The notes beneath the pieces are model-generated. The model did not search any database, was not told where the DNA came from, and saw only the letters and a list, made by a program, of their open reading frames with translations. The position numbers were made by a program, and so were the translations under genes. From assembly GCF_004027225.2 (NCBI RefSeq), contig NC_044277.2:71797900-71861899 (forward strand): DNA of 64,000 nucleotides, read 5' to 3'. Position 1 is the stretch's first letter, and each line of letters begins with the position of its first letter. The DNA comes from Strigops habroptila. Its lineage: Eukaryota > Chordata > Aves > Psittaciformes > Psittacidae. Shown here one piece after another: positions 12,546-25,790 of this stretch.

Positions 12546-15035
12546 AAATTTGAGCTCTTCATCATGGTTCATGTTGTCGAATGTTTTGAAGGCTAAGATT
12601 TGTCCATTCACAGCAATGCTCCTTCTGCAGCCTGCTTTAGTCACTGAAAATTCCTTACAAGTTTCAATTACCATGAGGAAGAGTATTTTTCATACAAGGG
12701 CTGTAAACAACATATGATGTGAATATTTTCACAGCAACACACCTCATCTTCCAAAAAAACCAGTTTATCTGACAGCTAAATTTACTTTACATTTTCTGCT
12801 GCTAATGATGGCAGTTGTAAATCTATTGTTGTGACATACGAAGCAGTCAACACATCAATTTGGCAAAAGCAGTCTCATAAAATATACAGAATATGCATAT
12901 ACTTTGCTGATTACTAAGGAAGTCCCCTGCTCACAAAGAGGTTTTTTCTTATTATCATTATTATGATAATGGTAAGATTAGCTAGTGCAGTACTCTATTA
13001 TACTGTTGCATTTCTCTTGAGTGTTCCTAATGATACAATCAGAATCGTGCAGTTCAGGCACAGAATTTTTTTATATGACATCTCTAACAATGAGGAGTAC
13101 CATGACAATTATGACAAAATTTTGGAGATAAATTCCTATCCTCATTAAAAAAGTAGTGGAATGAATGGAGGAAAAGACTGGTTTACACAGGTGCATCTTG
13201 ACCTGCAAACCTTTCTGTGCATATTCCATTCTCGAGTTACACAAAGGAATTTAAGACTGCATTAACACACAAGAGACAGAAACAAAGTGAAGTGAAAACT
13301 GGAGAATCAGAAGATACCAGGAAGCAAAAACCACTTACTATTTCTCTTTTTTCTTGTCCTGCCTAGGTGTTGCAGTCTGTTTAAGCTAGTTAGAGCTTCC
13401 TGCGCTAACCTGAACAACACATGCTTAAAAGTGGACTCAAATAGCTTTGTCCCTTTGGGTACATCTGCATTATCACCAAGAAATACTGACATATTCATTT
13501 TAGTTGTAAACTAGACAACTCACCTAAAAAGTAAGGTCAGATAACCGGATACATTGGTACAAAAAGAGTTCTTGAAACTGCTGTAGGGACCTGCTGCTGA
13601 CAACAGCAGCATTTGGCTGAGTGCAAACAAGTGCTGGGAGAAGGAGCTGCATGTTTATATTAGGTTTTAAAAGTAACAAGCATTTGGACAGATTAGACAC
13701 GGTTCCGACTCAACACTTCCTCATATAGAAAAAGTTGCGTTTTTTACTCTTGTCCTGGGATCAAAAACCTGCATTGCACTCCATTCAGAGAGTATGGATA
13801 CTTCAGGATAGACCCCTATGTGTCACACCTCTTCATGGGGCTCAGCTCTTCTGTTTGTTGGGGTTTTTTTCTGTACTCTACCTACTATTCCTCTAAAGCC
13901 TTCATGTTCATTATTTTATTTCTTCAGGTTGTCATAATTGGTCTCCTAAGTTCTTTTTCCTGGCTAAAGAATAATGTAGATTCACTTTAGCACTCGGTCA
14001 TGTTGGTACAGTCTTCAGGTTTCATTTTTACTTTATCACTAAACAGTAGTCTGATCTGACCAACAGATCAGTTTATGAGAATGGCTGTAGTAAACTGCAG
14101 TCACTTCTGCTCCCAAGTTTATTGAGACTCTTTTATACAGAAAATGTCTTTGCAGCTGCTAAGATTAAAAAAATGGTGTAAATGCACCAGGATCCCTTCC
14201 ATGAAATAAACCAAGACAAAAATCCTGGAAGGCTCAATGGAGATTTTATACAGCTTCAGCCTCAGCTGAATTATTACAGGTATGCTATAAATCTCTGAAA
14301 TCACAGAGATTAGGATGAAGATGCTGTCTTATCCCCAGCAATACGGACAGAGTGGAATATTGTGTCCTTTTCTAATTTTGATCTAGTACACTGGTGTCCT
14401 TTATTTCATGCAGATTGATCAAAATCAATGTCTAGCACACAGAGATTCTTCATTTCACTTTGCTGCTCTACAGTACCTGTCCTCAACTTCATCATTATGT
14501 AAGATAATGTATGAAAAAGAAATAAATGGATTGTGGTCTAAATATTGTTTCAAGTGACAAAATCATTGTTATTCCCTTTGTCTGAAGAAACTCACTGTGT
14601 ATTGGGTGGTTACCTTTTTCCTTCTGCTTTAGTTGGCTGCTTGATTAAGGTCCTATTTTACAATGATGAATAATGCATATTGATTAACAGCTTTCACAAA
14701 AACTGCAAGAGTAAGATTGGCATCTGGTGGACTTGACAGATGCATGAGCCACTCACAATGATTTTCTGTCAGGCAATTCAGTCGCCAGAAAAGAAGACTG
14801 CATGACTAATGAGTTTTGCACCTCCTCTTCATGTGCTCATCTGCTTTCCCATTGATGTAATTTATTAGGCACTTATGTGAGTCATGGTTAGCACACTGAA
14901 GTGGGAGTGGTTGGTGGCTGCCATTGTAATAACCATAAGCAAATAAAACAGAAATCAGAGAAGTGGGAAATGATGTCTAAGAAGCAGAGAACACCTGCTT
15001 TCCATTTATGCCTGCACTAAATACTTGAAATTAAT
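12546..15035. other. Gene-free sequence
   Basis: AT-rich, no gene or repeat family recognised. Confidence 0.65.
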
Positions 15036-15345
15036 TCATAGAATCATAGAATAGTTAGGGTTGAAAAAGGACCTTAAGATCATCTAGTTCCAACCCCTCT
15101 GCCATGGGCAGGGACACCTCGCACTAAACCATGTCTCCCAAAGCTCTGTCCAACCTGGCCTTGAACACTGCCAGGGATGGAGCATTCACAACTTCTTTGG
15201 CAACCCATTCCAGTGCCTCACCACCCTCACTGTAAAGAACTTCTTCCTTATATCTAATCTAAACTTCCCCTGTTTAAGTTTGAAGCCATTACCCCTTGTC
15301 CTACCACTACAGTCCGTAGTGAAAAGTCCCTCCGCAGTATCCTTA
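15036..15345 (-). repeat. CR1 LINE, 5'-truncated, young
   Basis: Starts TTCATAGAATCATAGAATAG, then GGACCTTAAGATCATCTAGT, CTGCCATGGGCAGGGACACC and CTTGTCCTACCACTACAGTC. Closely resembles the copies at 34684 and 2799, so it belongs to a related, relatively recent subfamily. Confidence 0.92.
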
Positions 15346-16221
15346 GTTACAATCAGAGTTTGCTTATGTATTTACACTCACAACTATTTTTACAAACCAG
15401 CATTCTGGCATCATTGTTGGACATTTGAAGAACAAAGTTCGTGCATCTGTACTAAATGAAAACTTTCATAAAGATTCACTATGATGAACTGAGTAGTTTG
15501 TGTAACATCTTCACTTTAGAACAACTTTTGACACTCACATGACCATCTGATAAACAGAACAAAGAAAATATTTCTAGGTTGTCATAGGAAGGCACTTCTG
15601 TGGCCCCCACATATCTAACCGAGTAGAAAATGGGGCTCAAAATAAACTTCATGTGTTTGAAATGTAGTTGAGCCATGAAGAGACACTTTGAACTGAAGAA
15701 CAAAAGTCTTTGGGAACCATCAGAAAACTGCTGCTGTCTTCAAGGGTCAATAGGAAGCTGTTTAGTTTGTCCTTTGAAAGTGTATCAGTAGGAGTGCAGT
15801 ACATCACAGCTTTTTTCTGCTTAGTCCATTGGTATTTGGGATGAACGGGAACCCTGTGTTTCACACAAATAAAATAGACTAGGAAAGAGACGCTTGAGTG
15901 AGGAACACAGATTTGAGCTAGCTCAAGGCAAATAGTAGTGATGTAATCATGCATAGGATTTATCCTGACAAGAATATAGAAGTAGGGTTGTCTAAGTTTG
16001 TTTTGGTGCAAGTCAATAAGACAAGTCATGAATTTCTATTAGCATCCCAAAAGCTTTATTGCTAGAAGAAAGCTGAAGAATGTTTGTATGCATGTCATAA
16101 AAGAGGGCATAATAAAGTGAATGTGTTCAGCAAGTTGTTAGATACTTCTATAAAAGGAGATTTTTTGCTGACTGTGACAAATGTCTAGCACTTCAACACT
16201 GAACTAATCATTAGGGAGAAG
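15346..16221. other. Gene-free sequence between two CR1 copies
   Basis: A 126-codon minus-strand frame at 15649-16029 shows no known domain and is probably chance. Confidence 0.6.
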
Positions 16222-16935
16222 AGAAACATGAAGTTCAATAAGGAGAAGTGCAAAATACTGAATCAGCATTGGAACTGACTGCATGAACAGCAGTCCTGCT
16301 GAAGAGGACCTGGAGGTAACAGGGGATGGCAGGTTGAATATAAGCTGACAGTGCAGTTTGGTTGTAAATAAAGCAGATTATGTACTATGCCACATTAAGA
16401 TCATGGTCAGCAGACCGAGGGAAGTTATCAACTTCCTCTACTTGGTATTACGGATGAATCCCCATCTGTGTGCAGATATGGGCCCCTAAGTTTAAAAGGG
16501 CCATGGAGAAACGGGAGAGGGTCCAGCAGAGAATAGCTAAGATGGTCTGAGACCATATGTGAGGAGCTACACGTTGTTCATCTTATGAAGAGGTGATCTA
16601 ACATCAGCCTACAGCTATATAAATGGCAGTTAAAAGCTGACATACCACACTACTCTTTGCAGAAGCTGCTGATAAAACAAGCAGTGTTGGAGTCGAGTTG
16701 TAGCTTGGGAGGCTTAAGGTGGGCATTAGGAAAGATACATTCATCATGAGGGTAGTGCAGCACTCAAACAGGTTATTCATAGAGCAACTGGAACCTCTGA
16801 TTTTAAGACATTTTGAAGACTTCATTAGATAAAACCATGTCTGACCTAATCTGGCACACCCACAGTCCTGCTTCAAGCAGGAGCTTGGAATAGAGACCCC
16901 AAGAGGTCCCTTCCAAACAACATTTTTACAGTTTT
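16222..16935 (+). repeat. CR1 LINE, about 700 bases, old
   Basis: Sense-strand CR1: GAAGTTCAATAAGGAGAAGT, AGTCCTGCTGAAGAGGACCT, GGATGGCAGGTTGAATATAA, GAGAGGGTCCAGCAGAGAAT, ending in AGAGGTCCCTTCCAAACAAC. It covers the last part of ORF2 and the 3' untranslated region, broken by many stops. Confidence 0.8.
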
Positions 16936-19900
16936 TGGATGGTTTTCCCATTCGAGCTGCCCCATGTGATCTTACAAGCATTCTGAAAGCAGGTAGAAAG
17001 ACTGAAGCCATATCAACACCACACAACTTAAAAGGCTATCTTAGAACTGAAGTCAAGGATTTGTAGAGGTATCGAAAGAGAGCATAGAAGATAATTTAGA
17101 ACTCCGAGACAAGGGGATCTGACATAAACAGAGCACAAGTTGAAAAGAACTGTTGAGAGGTAAGAGCACCTTAAGCCCCTTTTTAAAGCTTAAGAAGGTA
17201 ACCTGGTCTATAACAGTACTAAAGTAAAAAGCTACATTTCTAACACAGATACCTACAGGTATCGCTACAGTATGAAAATAAACAATATCACCCTCAAAGA
17301 AGAAACAAAGGTCCTGGAGAAGAAAAGTAACTTTCTCTCTCTTTCTCAAAGACCTATAAAGCCCCAAGCCTTTCTCTGCTTGTGAAAGTCTGGCAAAGAG
17401 AGATGAAAGACTTGAGTTATTGGAGAGACATACTTCAACAACCAGGAGCTCAACAAGGCAGACCACATTGCTTCTCTTACAAGCTATGGTGAAGTACTTT
17501 CTGCTTGTTGAAGGTCATAAATTAGAAGTAGAGGAATGGCTTAGAATTCATCAATTTTCTAAAGGTAAACTTGGTGTTTAAAAAGCCAATGTAGCCATTG
17601 ATTCAAAACCAGTTTTATTTGAAAGCTGTTTCAGTACATTATGCCTACATTGTGTATGCACAAACTGTGTGTAGACCACCATGCCAAAGTTCTGTGTGCA
17701 GAAACTAATCATTTATTGAAAGTTAGTGCTTAAATGATGTACCTAGCATGATTTCAGAAGTGGAGGAAAGTGAGCCAAACATTTTTGAAGGTAGCACAGC
17801 TGTTTACGGATATAAATCAACCAAGACACGCTGTCTAGGTACTGAAAGAAATCTATCTGCAATAATCCAAGACAAGACTGGCACAACACAATCTCCATAG
17901 TTCACTGTTTGAGCCAATTGTTTGCTGCATTTGTATGGTACTTGATTAACTGAAACTGCTGATCTATGGATTTTATTTAAATTTTTGCTTTTTTAATTTG
18001 GTTTTTGTGCTTACTGATGCATTGCCATTTCAGTTAAATCATAGTAACTTAGCTTAGTATATGCTCAGTTAAGTAAATACTGTTCTATTCAACACAGGCG
18101 AGTTGCATGGAACTGACATTGAGACCTTAAATAACCTTAGACAAGAAATTTGCAAATCAGTTTTCTCTCTACAGGTTCATTTCCTCTCAGCAGCAATTCA
18201 GAAAGAATTAATCCACTGCAGAATTAGGTCTTTCTGAAATGCAAATCTTCTTCAGCAGAACACCAGAATAAGCAGTTTTATTGGTCAATTGGTGATGACG
18301 TCTGTTTGGAAGAGCTTAGAGAATTTTTAAGGTGTGAAAGTTATAACAACTTGCAACCACAGTACAGAAAGAGATGCAAGAAAACAGGAACCTGAACTGT
18401 ATGGGAAGAAGCCAATGATCTCTTATGATTTTTATCATTATGTTTTTAGGTATAACCTTCCCAGCTGCTGCCTCTGTTCCACTTCTGTTATCACAAATTT
18501 GAAGTTTTGAATATTCTTTGCATTTACATTTTCTCCATACTTCTGAACCATGACATTCTCTTGAACAAAAAGATAGAATCTCATAGCCCAATATCCTCCA
18601 CTGTTGCAGTCAATCTTACGGCTTTAATAATCTTTTGAAAACATAGTTAACACCCTTTAAAAAAGTTTTCTTGCCTTGAAACTTAGAAGCACAGACATTG
18701 TAAAGACAAGGACCTTTCTGAAGATGCAGCAAAACAGCAGCAAACAACAACAACAAAAAAACCACATTGAAAAGTATTCTGTCTTTCTACAAGAACAGTA
18801 GATAGAAGATTTCCCTCATAATTCAGTACTCAGCCTCATTCCTTCTGCTTGAAAGTGCAAGAATCAGCGACCAGATGAACCCTGAGCTCCCTTCCAATCT
18901 GGTATTCTATGTAGCTTCTTGTCCACTCAGAAAGTTTCCTAATCATTAGGCCTCAGGCTGTTTGGGACATAGCATCTAGGAGACAGTGACCAGGAGAAAA
19001 GGTTTGGATTAGAAGTGCCACCTCCCATCTTTGCCTTTTGGAAATGTGCACTGTTTAAAGCGGAATTGGAGGCTGCTTGGAAGGCAGATGGAAGAGAGCA
19101 CACTGACACATGCTCTCCCTTGCTCTGCTTGCTGTACACACAGACATAAGGGCCCCTGTGAGCCATGCCCATACCCCAGCTGCTGCACACAGACCCCCAT
19201 GCATACATGGAGAGAATAAGGAGCCGTGCATCCAGGAAAAGAGTAAGAAATGGAGTTTAATGGGAAGACAGGACAGACTGCACTGGTCAGGCAGCAGGCA
19301 CAGCTTCCCCACAGAACCTAGTGCACTGTAAACATCGTTTGTTATCCAAGGTCTCTTGTACAAACATAATTATAATGCTAGACACTGCATCTGTAGGTTG
19401 CCAGCGTACAAACAGTAACAGAACTGGATGTGACTGCTGTGCATGGGGCATGATGGTACCAATCCTGTTCCCTCAATAAAATATTGCACCTGCCTTAGTG
19501 GGGAGAAAACTGTTTGGGGGGTTGCACACTGTTTTCAGTAACAGACATTAATTATATGTAAGGTTCATAAATCTGGTCAACATTTTGTTGTTGTTGATGT
19601 GGTACTACAAAATGGGAAGATATGTCTTGCATATTTGCTATAAGTTTACCCCATGTTTAGCCAGATACAAGAGATTTTCTCGCAAGTCACAGCCCCACAT
19701 CCCAGAACATGAGGCTGTAAGTCTTGCAGCCCCATTCTTGCTGCCCTACTTCATTAAAAAATTAAAATTTTCCTTATTCATTTAGTGAGGAACATAAATG
19801 TGCGAAAAACCCTTAAAAACAGGTATAGGACATAAAATTAACACAGTAGTCCACAAATATTTCATTGTGCAGTTAGTTTATAGCAACCAAAAGTAAGTAA

Positions 19901-20439
19901 AGAAAAATAATCTCCAAATTTCACAAACTGCAAAGTGCAGGTGCAAGAGCAACCAGATTTGTACTAGCCCTTAAGATGATTCCTTGCATTCTTAAAAGGA
20001 CTCAGAGCCTTCTTACCGCAGGAAAGAACAAACCATCAGGTTTAGACCCTGTACTGCCTAGAATAATCTTCCTCCTCCTCCACAATTCTAATGCAGGAGA
20101 CAGCAAAGCACTTAGCTAAGAATTTGCATGTATTTTAGGAGACTGGAGACTGACTTTCCTGTCATTAATTGACTGAAGAATCAAGACCGGCCACAAGTAG
20201 CAGTGTAGCATAAATGCACGAGTTTATTCTTTGTAATATGAAACATCAAAGGGAAAGACAATTAAGAAAAAATCTTTACTGAATTAAATGTAATTGACTC
20301 ACCTAACCTAACTTCTGGTACATGGAAGATGGCCCCTTCTCCACTTGCAGATCCACTGTGTTGCAGAACACGTTCAGTGCCGTGGTAGTGAGCGAGCAGC
20401 AGAACATCGTACCTGGGAAAGCATCAGAGTTGTCCAGGC
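16936..20439. other. Gene-free sequence
   Basis: Includes the possible CR1 remnant near 18,900. Overlapping frames on both strands at 19,030-19,360 reflect base composition only. No family recognised. Confidence 0.6.
18835..18920 (+). repeat. Possible CR1 3' end remnant
   Basis: Only CCTGAGCTCCCTTCCAATCT and GGTATTCTATG are recognisable as a CR1 3' terminus. Short and uncertain. Confidence 0.4.
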
Positions 20440-20920
20440 ATAACCACATATCATTAACAGAAGGAAACAGCAAGGGATAATAGTGGTAGGTTTCCCTTCG
20501 CGGAGGACAGAAGCCCCCATCTGCCTACTTGGCTTGCCATCTAGAACAAGTTGTTGCTTGCCAGGGGCTCAGATCCAAGATGTTGCAGAGAAACCACCAA
20601 GGCTCTCAGGCTATTACTCCCTGCTGCTTATCCACATGAGCACCAATGATACTGCCAGGGAAGACCAGGAGAGTCAAGGGTGACTACAAGGATCTGAGAG
20701 TGAGGATCAGGAGCTACTGACTGGCCAGCCTTACTGTTTCCCCTGCAAAAATCATGGACCCCTTGGAGCACATTTCTAGGCCGATGCAGAAGAAGGTGAT
20801 TAGGAAGAGTAAGCATGGGTTTACCAAGGGTCAGTCATGCCTGAACAATCTAATTGCTCTCTGTGAGAAAAAGACTGGATTAGTGGACAAAGGGGGAGCC
20901 GTGGATGACTTTGACCTTGC
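20440..20920 (+). repeat. CR1 LINE fragment with ORF1 esterase piece next to ORF2 reverse-transcriptase piece
   Basis: The frame at 20483-20683 contains EAPICLLGLPSRTSCCLPGA and LLLIHMSTNDTA, recognisable as the SGNH-esterase part of CR1 ORF1 (usual motif HVGTNDTA). From 20754 another frame contains KHGFTKGQSCLNNLIAL and TGLVDKGGAVDDFDL, the early reverse-transcriptase region of ORF2. The endonuclease that normally lies between them, over a kilobase, is missing. The copy is dead: the esterase motif is altered and the frames are broken. Confidence 0.7.
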
Positions 20921-23900
20921 CGTTAGTACTTATCAACCCCTTTCAAAACACCCTTCCTTCTCTGAACTTAAATTACGTCTGATAAATTTCTATAGTATTT
21001 TTACCAGTTAGCACCTTGGCTCTCATCAGCTTCTGACCACAGTGACTTGAAGAGAAAGAAGAGATTACACAAATAGTTATGTGTGTAAACTTAAGGCTTT
21101 GCCATCCTGCAAATATAGCGCAGATATTCTCATATCTATTCGTATTTACCTCCATGGAAAAACAATACATGTCTTCATTGCATTGGCAGATTATTATCCT
21201 GCAGGGAAGCAATGGTACACATCCAGATCTCTTGGTGGAGGTTTGCAATCCAGCAAGGGAAATTTTTCTGCAGTACGAAAGTAGATGGTGAGTGGATATG
21301 GGCTGGCTCAGCAACTGGGGTAACACCACAAACAAGGAGAGAAAAAACACAATTAAAATGTTAATAACGTGATGAGAAACTGAAGATATCAGAGCAGTAG
21401 CTGCAAAAGAAATTTTCTGAGCTTCTGTTCACTCTGACAATAGCTGGACACATCTTCAGAATCACTGACAACATCACACATGCAGGTTTGAAGCACTTGA
21501 CTGGACACTGCAGTCTGTCCTTGCTCTTGCTCCATCACTACTTCCGCACATTTTGAAGAAGGGCAAGGTGTCCTTGGAGGCTCACAATAAATCACTGCCC
21601 CTACACCTCTGCTCTTTAGCATTGCTTCCCTTAGCAACACCTACCTCACATCTAAGGAAAAAAATCTTCTCAGAGTCTAAGCACACCAATCAGTCATTGC
21701 CTGCAAACAAGAGGGCCAGGAAACCAGGAGCATGAATGACTTCAGAGGTAGAGAAGTAAAAGACATGAGAAGACTGGTAAGAAGGAAAACACAAACCCAT
21801 CCCATACACCTGTAAGTTTTTCAATGGAAGCTCACTTTGGTTGGGATAAGCTAAGCTCTTTTCTTCTCACTCAGAATACTTTCAACACTTTCTGTCTCAG
21901 TAAGGAGTCCCACACCTAGCTTCCAGAGCTATGCAAGATCTACAGCTACTTCACAGTCCTTGCTGTGGACCCATTTGGAATAGATTTTAACCATAACAGG
22001 CTGTTGGAGGGCAGAAGAAAACATAGCTCTTCCTCCTTTGGCTTTTTGTCTTGTCAGGGGCCCTGAAGACACTAACAGTCCTGAATTGAGCTTATTGGTC
22101 TCACCTGAGATCTCCATCAACATACCCTCCACCCATTTGTCTGGAGCTCACTTAAGCTCAGACCTGAGCCAGTAGTTCTTGCTTGAATTATGTTGTAGGT
22201 GTCTTTAGTCTGGTCTCTGGACTTATTTCCTGCCTGAATCTTAGACCTATGTTCTAAGTAGTTAGTCTCCAGTTGTGCCTCTTGCCCTCTCTCTTGTGTG
22301 GACATCAGGTCTAATTTATTGCTTTCCCTTTAAGCATCATCTCCTGCTGCTCCTGGCTCAGATTTCTTAGTGTGCCCTGGACCTGATTTGTCACCTTGCT
22401 TTTCCTGAGAGCCTGTTACCAGCACCATAGCCTACCTGCTGTGCCTGGGTGCTGTGCATCTGTGTCCTGATCAAAGAGGGTACTGTTCCTGCCTATGCTG
22501 TGGTCATCCTCAGCTTCTGGGTCATCTCTCTTGTGAAGGAGCCTTGTTCTTGCTGCTCCCTGGCACCTCTTGCCCTGTGTGGCACAAGGCAATCCTCCTG
22601 CACTGGAGACCCCATGCTATAAACAAGTTGGTAATGGTCAGATACACTGCAGACCTGGAGATGGGCAAAATTGGGTTTAGGGCTAGGAAGAAGGGCAAGG
22701 AAATAGTATGTAACATACGGAAATCCAAATTTAGTATATATGGTGCTATGTAACCTGGAGCTGCAGACCAGGGAAGATAGAGAAAGGTAGCATTTCTCTG
22801 CCTGTGGAAATCTGGATCTAAAGCTCTTTTTGAACATTCTCATCATGACACTATATGGCAGCAGAAGGGCTGTAAACTCTCCCCTGCTCTCAGAATAGCT
22901 GGTATCCTGATAGTATAGTACTGGTTTGGCAGGGTGTTCAGATTTTCTCAAGAAAACAAGGGAAGCCAGAATAGATCCTATGCACCCCAGAGGTAGTTTT
23001 TTGTTCTCTAAGCAAAACTGGCCAGAGGACATTCAAAGTTACTAATCTTGACTGCAGGTTAGATGTTTTTCTCCAATCTGGAAGAAGCTGTGACAGACTT
23101 TGAGAGCAGGTCTTAAAGCACATGTGCCTCCTCAACTTGTGTTATGAGCTGGAGAGTCTCTCAAGGCACTGGGCTTTCTGCATTCTTACCTGTAGGGAAC
23201 AGAGTGCAAGTAGGGAACAAGGGGTTCTGTGGTTTTACAAAGCCATCCTAGGTCCAGTCTCCAAAAGAAGTATATCCCCATTAAGCCTTCAGGAGGCACT
23301 AACGCAAACAAGAGTAACTGTTTATACATTCAGATATACTCCTCCCAGCTGTGAAACCAGACCAAAGATGTCAAGTGTAGATATGCTTCTGGAAGAGTTC
23401 TTTATGGAAAGAAGAATCAAATATCAAATAAAGTGTTATTAATTTGCCACTACCTTCCCCTTTCTGATCAGCTGCTTAAACCTTACTGAAATAGAAGAAA
23501 ACTCAGAACAAACCCCATAGAATAAAATAAATTATTATAGCAACATGCAGACAAGATTCCTGCTCTCCAAGCTTCATTTCAGAATCTCAGATATGGAGAG
23601 ACAGCTCTTAGTCTCAAGTCTTGTGCTTTTTGAAGTTTTCTTTATCTCTTGAAAAGCAAGACAGGTTGCAGATATGAGGTTCAGAATTCCTGAAATTAAT
23701 CTCTTCTAAAATATTTTATTTTTAAAGCTTAATAAATGTACACAGTGCTATAGAATGACATAAGCAGGAATAACAGTAGTTTCCCTTGGTATCTGTGCTA
23801 TGCTTATCTCCATGGTAGCTAAGCAATTTAGAAAAGAACAAGCAAACTTATCACTGCATACTTCTCTCCCTCAGTGAACTTCCTGGTTTTCTGTTGTTTG

Positions 23901-24287
23901 CTAGCAATATATACTGTGGTGTCCAGATCAGAAAATGTCAAGGTTAAAAGAGGCATGTTATCTAACTGTGCCACACACTATCTTCAGCCCTTGAAATTTC
24001 TGTTCCTGGTGAAGCTATAGTTATTCAGCCTGATCCTGTCTGGTCTGGAATGAAGAAGGACTAAGACTGATTATTGTATCTACCAGGTACCAACTAACAG
24101 CTCTTCCCAGAAACAGGTCTGTCAAGGCTTTCATTTCACACTTGCAGCTCATAGGCCTCGGCCCTGATCTGGGAACCCCAGCACCTGCAGGAGAACAACA
24201 GGACTTGCACACACATAAACACAGGTAGCCAGGTCCTGTTCCTCCTCTCCAGTTTATCGGGATCAAAGTTCACCAATGCAGGCACAC
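20921..24287. other. Gene-free sequence
   Basis: A 179-codon minus-strand frame at 22493-23032 has no domain or codon pattern I recognise. A moderately GC-rich stretch at 22,300-22,640 may be an old unclassified repeat. Confidence 0.55.
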
Positions 24288-24414
24288 AAGGCCAGGCTGG
24301 ACGGGGCTTTGAGCAACTTGGTTTAGTGGAAGGTGTCCCTGCCCATGGCAGGGGGGTGGAACTAGTTGATCTTAAGGTCCCTTCCAACCCAAATCAGTCT
24401 GTGATTCTATGATA
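24288..24414 (+). repeat. CR1 LINE 3' end, short
   Basis: Sense CR1: GGCTGGACGGGGCTTTGAGC, GGTGTCCCTGCCCATGGCAG, CTTAAGGTCCCTTCCAACCC, ending TGTGATTCTATGATAT. Confidence 0.88.
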
Positions 24415-25447
24415 TGCGCACCTTCACTCTCTAGGCTCACAAGCATGGCACATTCATAAATCTCTCAGACCTCAGCACAGGCTCTACCCTGTCTAATACC
24501 TATGCTGGGCCCCTTACCCAGCCGTCAGCTCAGGCCTTAGGTCTTTCGAGACATGGGTGTTCTGATTGCCAGCCAGTCCGGCTTGACATGAATTACACAT
24601 ATGCGTGTGTGCACACACACATACACACAGGGCTGGAATTAGCTAGGCAATGTCTGCATACCATGCTTTCCAGCTGTTGGCACTATGGGCCCTTATGACC
24701 CACGGCCCTGTCTCTGGCTGCTGGCACTTAAACACAAGCACAGACTCAAGAATGAGATTACACAGGAAAAAGTAGTTAAGAGTAGGATTTAGTAAGAAGA
24801 TAAGAGAGACTGAGATAGATAAGAAGATAAGTTGACGCAGGACTTGATCAGACAACCATATCGACCAGCAGCTTTCTTATACATGACTGTCATCTTTTAT
24901 CCTCGCTTCTCTCCATTTTCCCATGCTTATAATTCCCCCCATTCATCTTGATCCCTTTCTTTTTCCTCTCAAATAAATAACCCACTCCAGTTACTTTTTT
25001 CCCAATGGTCCCAGTTTTGCTACGTCCATAACCACATTTGATATTTCTGATACTGTTACGTATAACATCTCAGCCTTACATTATATTATTGGTATGATAA
25101 CCTGGACACTGTTTTCTTCCAAGACTGCACTCCCCAAAATGTCCCCAGTATTCCACTCCAGTTACCTGTGGAGCTTGTCCTTCCGTCACATAGTTCCTCA
25201 TAATGAACTGTGAAATCCATGGATTTCTCACAGTGTTACACTGTACTGTTTGTCAGCCGTTCACTCTGCTATTTGTTATGTTCTGCAATTTCTCTTGTAA
25301 TGTTCTGTGTTTTCTCATGTTCTGTTCTGTTATCCAAGCCTCTGGACGGGGCCTAGTCATTGCCCTGTATATTTCAGTGGCGAATGTAAGCCATAAAGTG
25401 TCCTGGTGCAGAAATCACAGAACAATACAAATAATGTGTCCCCTGCT
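24415..25447. other. Gene-free sequence
   Basis: Contains the GT/CA microsatellite at 24604. Otherwise nothing recognised. Confidence 0.65.
24604..24628 (+). repeat. GT/CA microsatellite
   Basis: Short GTGTGTG then CACACACAC and ATACACACA tract. Confidence 0.85.
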
Positions 25448-25790
25448 TAGAATCACAGAAAACCCAGTTGGAAAGGACTTGTGAAGGTCATCCAGGTGAG
25501 ACTTGAGAATGCCAAGGAAGGAACTTCACTGTCTCTTTGGGCAACCTGTTTCAGTGCTTAACTGCTCTCACCATGGAAGAATTGCTTCCTTACCTGTCAC
25601 TGGCATTCTTGTTGCCCCTTGTTGCTGGAAAAGTTTCCTTTTGTCATTTCACTGTGCACATCTGACCAGAGTCTGGTGTGATGTTCTCTATAACCCAGTT
25701 TTAGTTAGTCTAAGACAGCAGTTAGATTGCTTTCTAGCCTTTTCTTCTCCAGGATATGCCAGAACCATCCCTTTGGCCAGCCCCAGCCAC
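25448..25790 (-). repeat. Old CR1 LINE fragment
   Basis: Antisense CR1 blocks AGAATCACAGAAAACCCAGT, GTTGGAAAGGACTTGTGAAG, CTTTGGGCAACCTGTTTCAG and CTTGTTGCCCCTTGTTGCTG are visible. The right-hand part is poorly conserved. A 152-codon frame over this stretch is fortuitous. Confidence 0.65.

Noticed and set aside
22493-23032. A 179-codon minus-strand frame
   Set aside because: No family resemblance, no splice context and no conserved motif. The length is within what chance gives in 64 kb.
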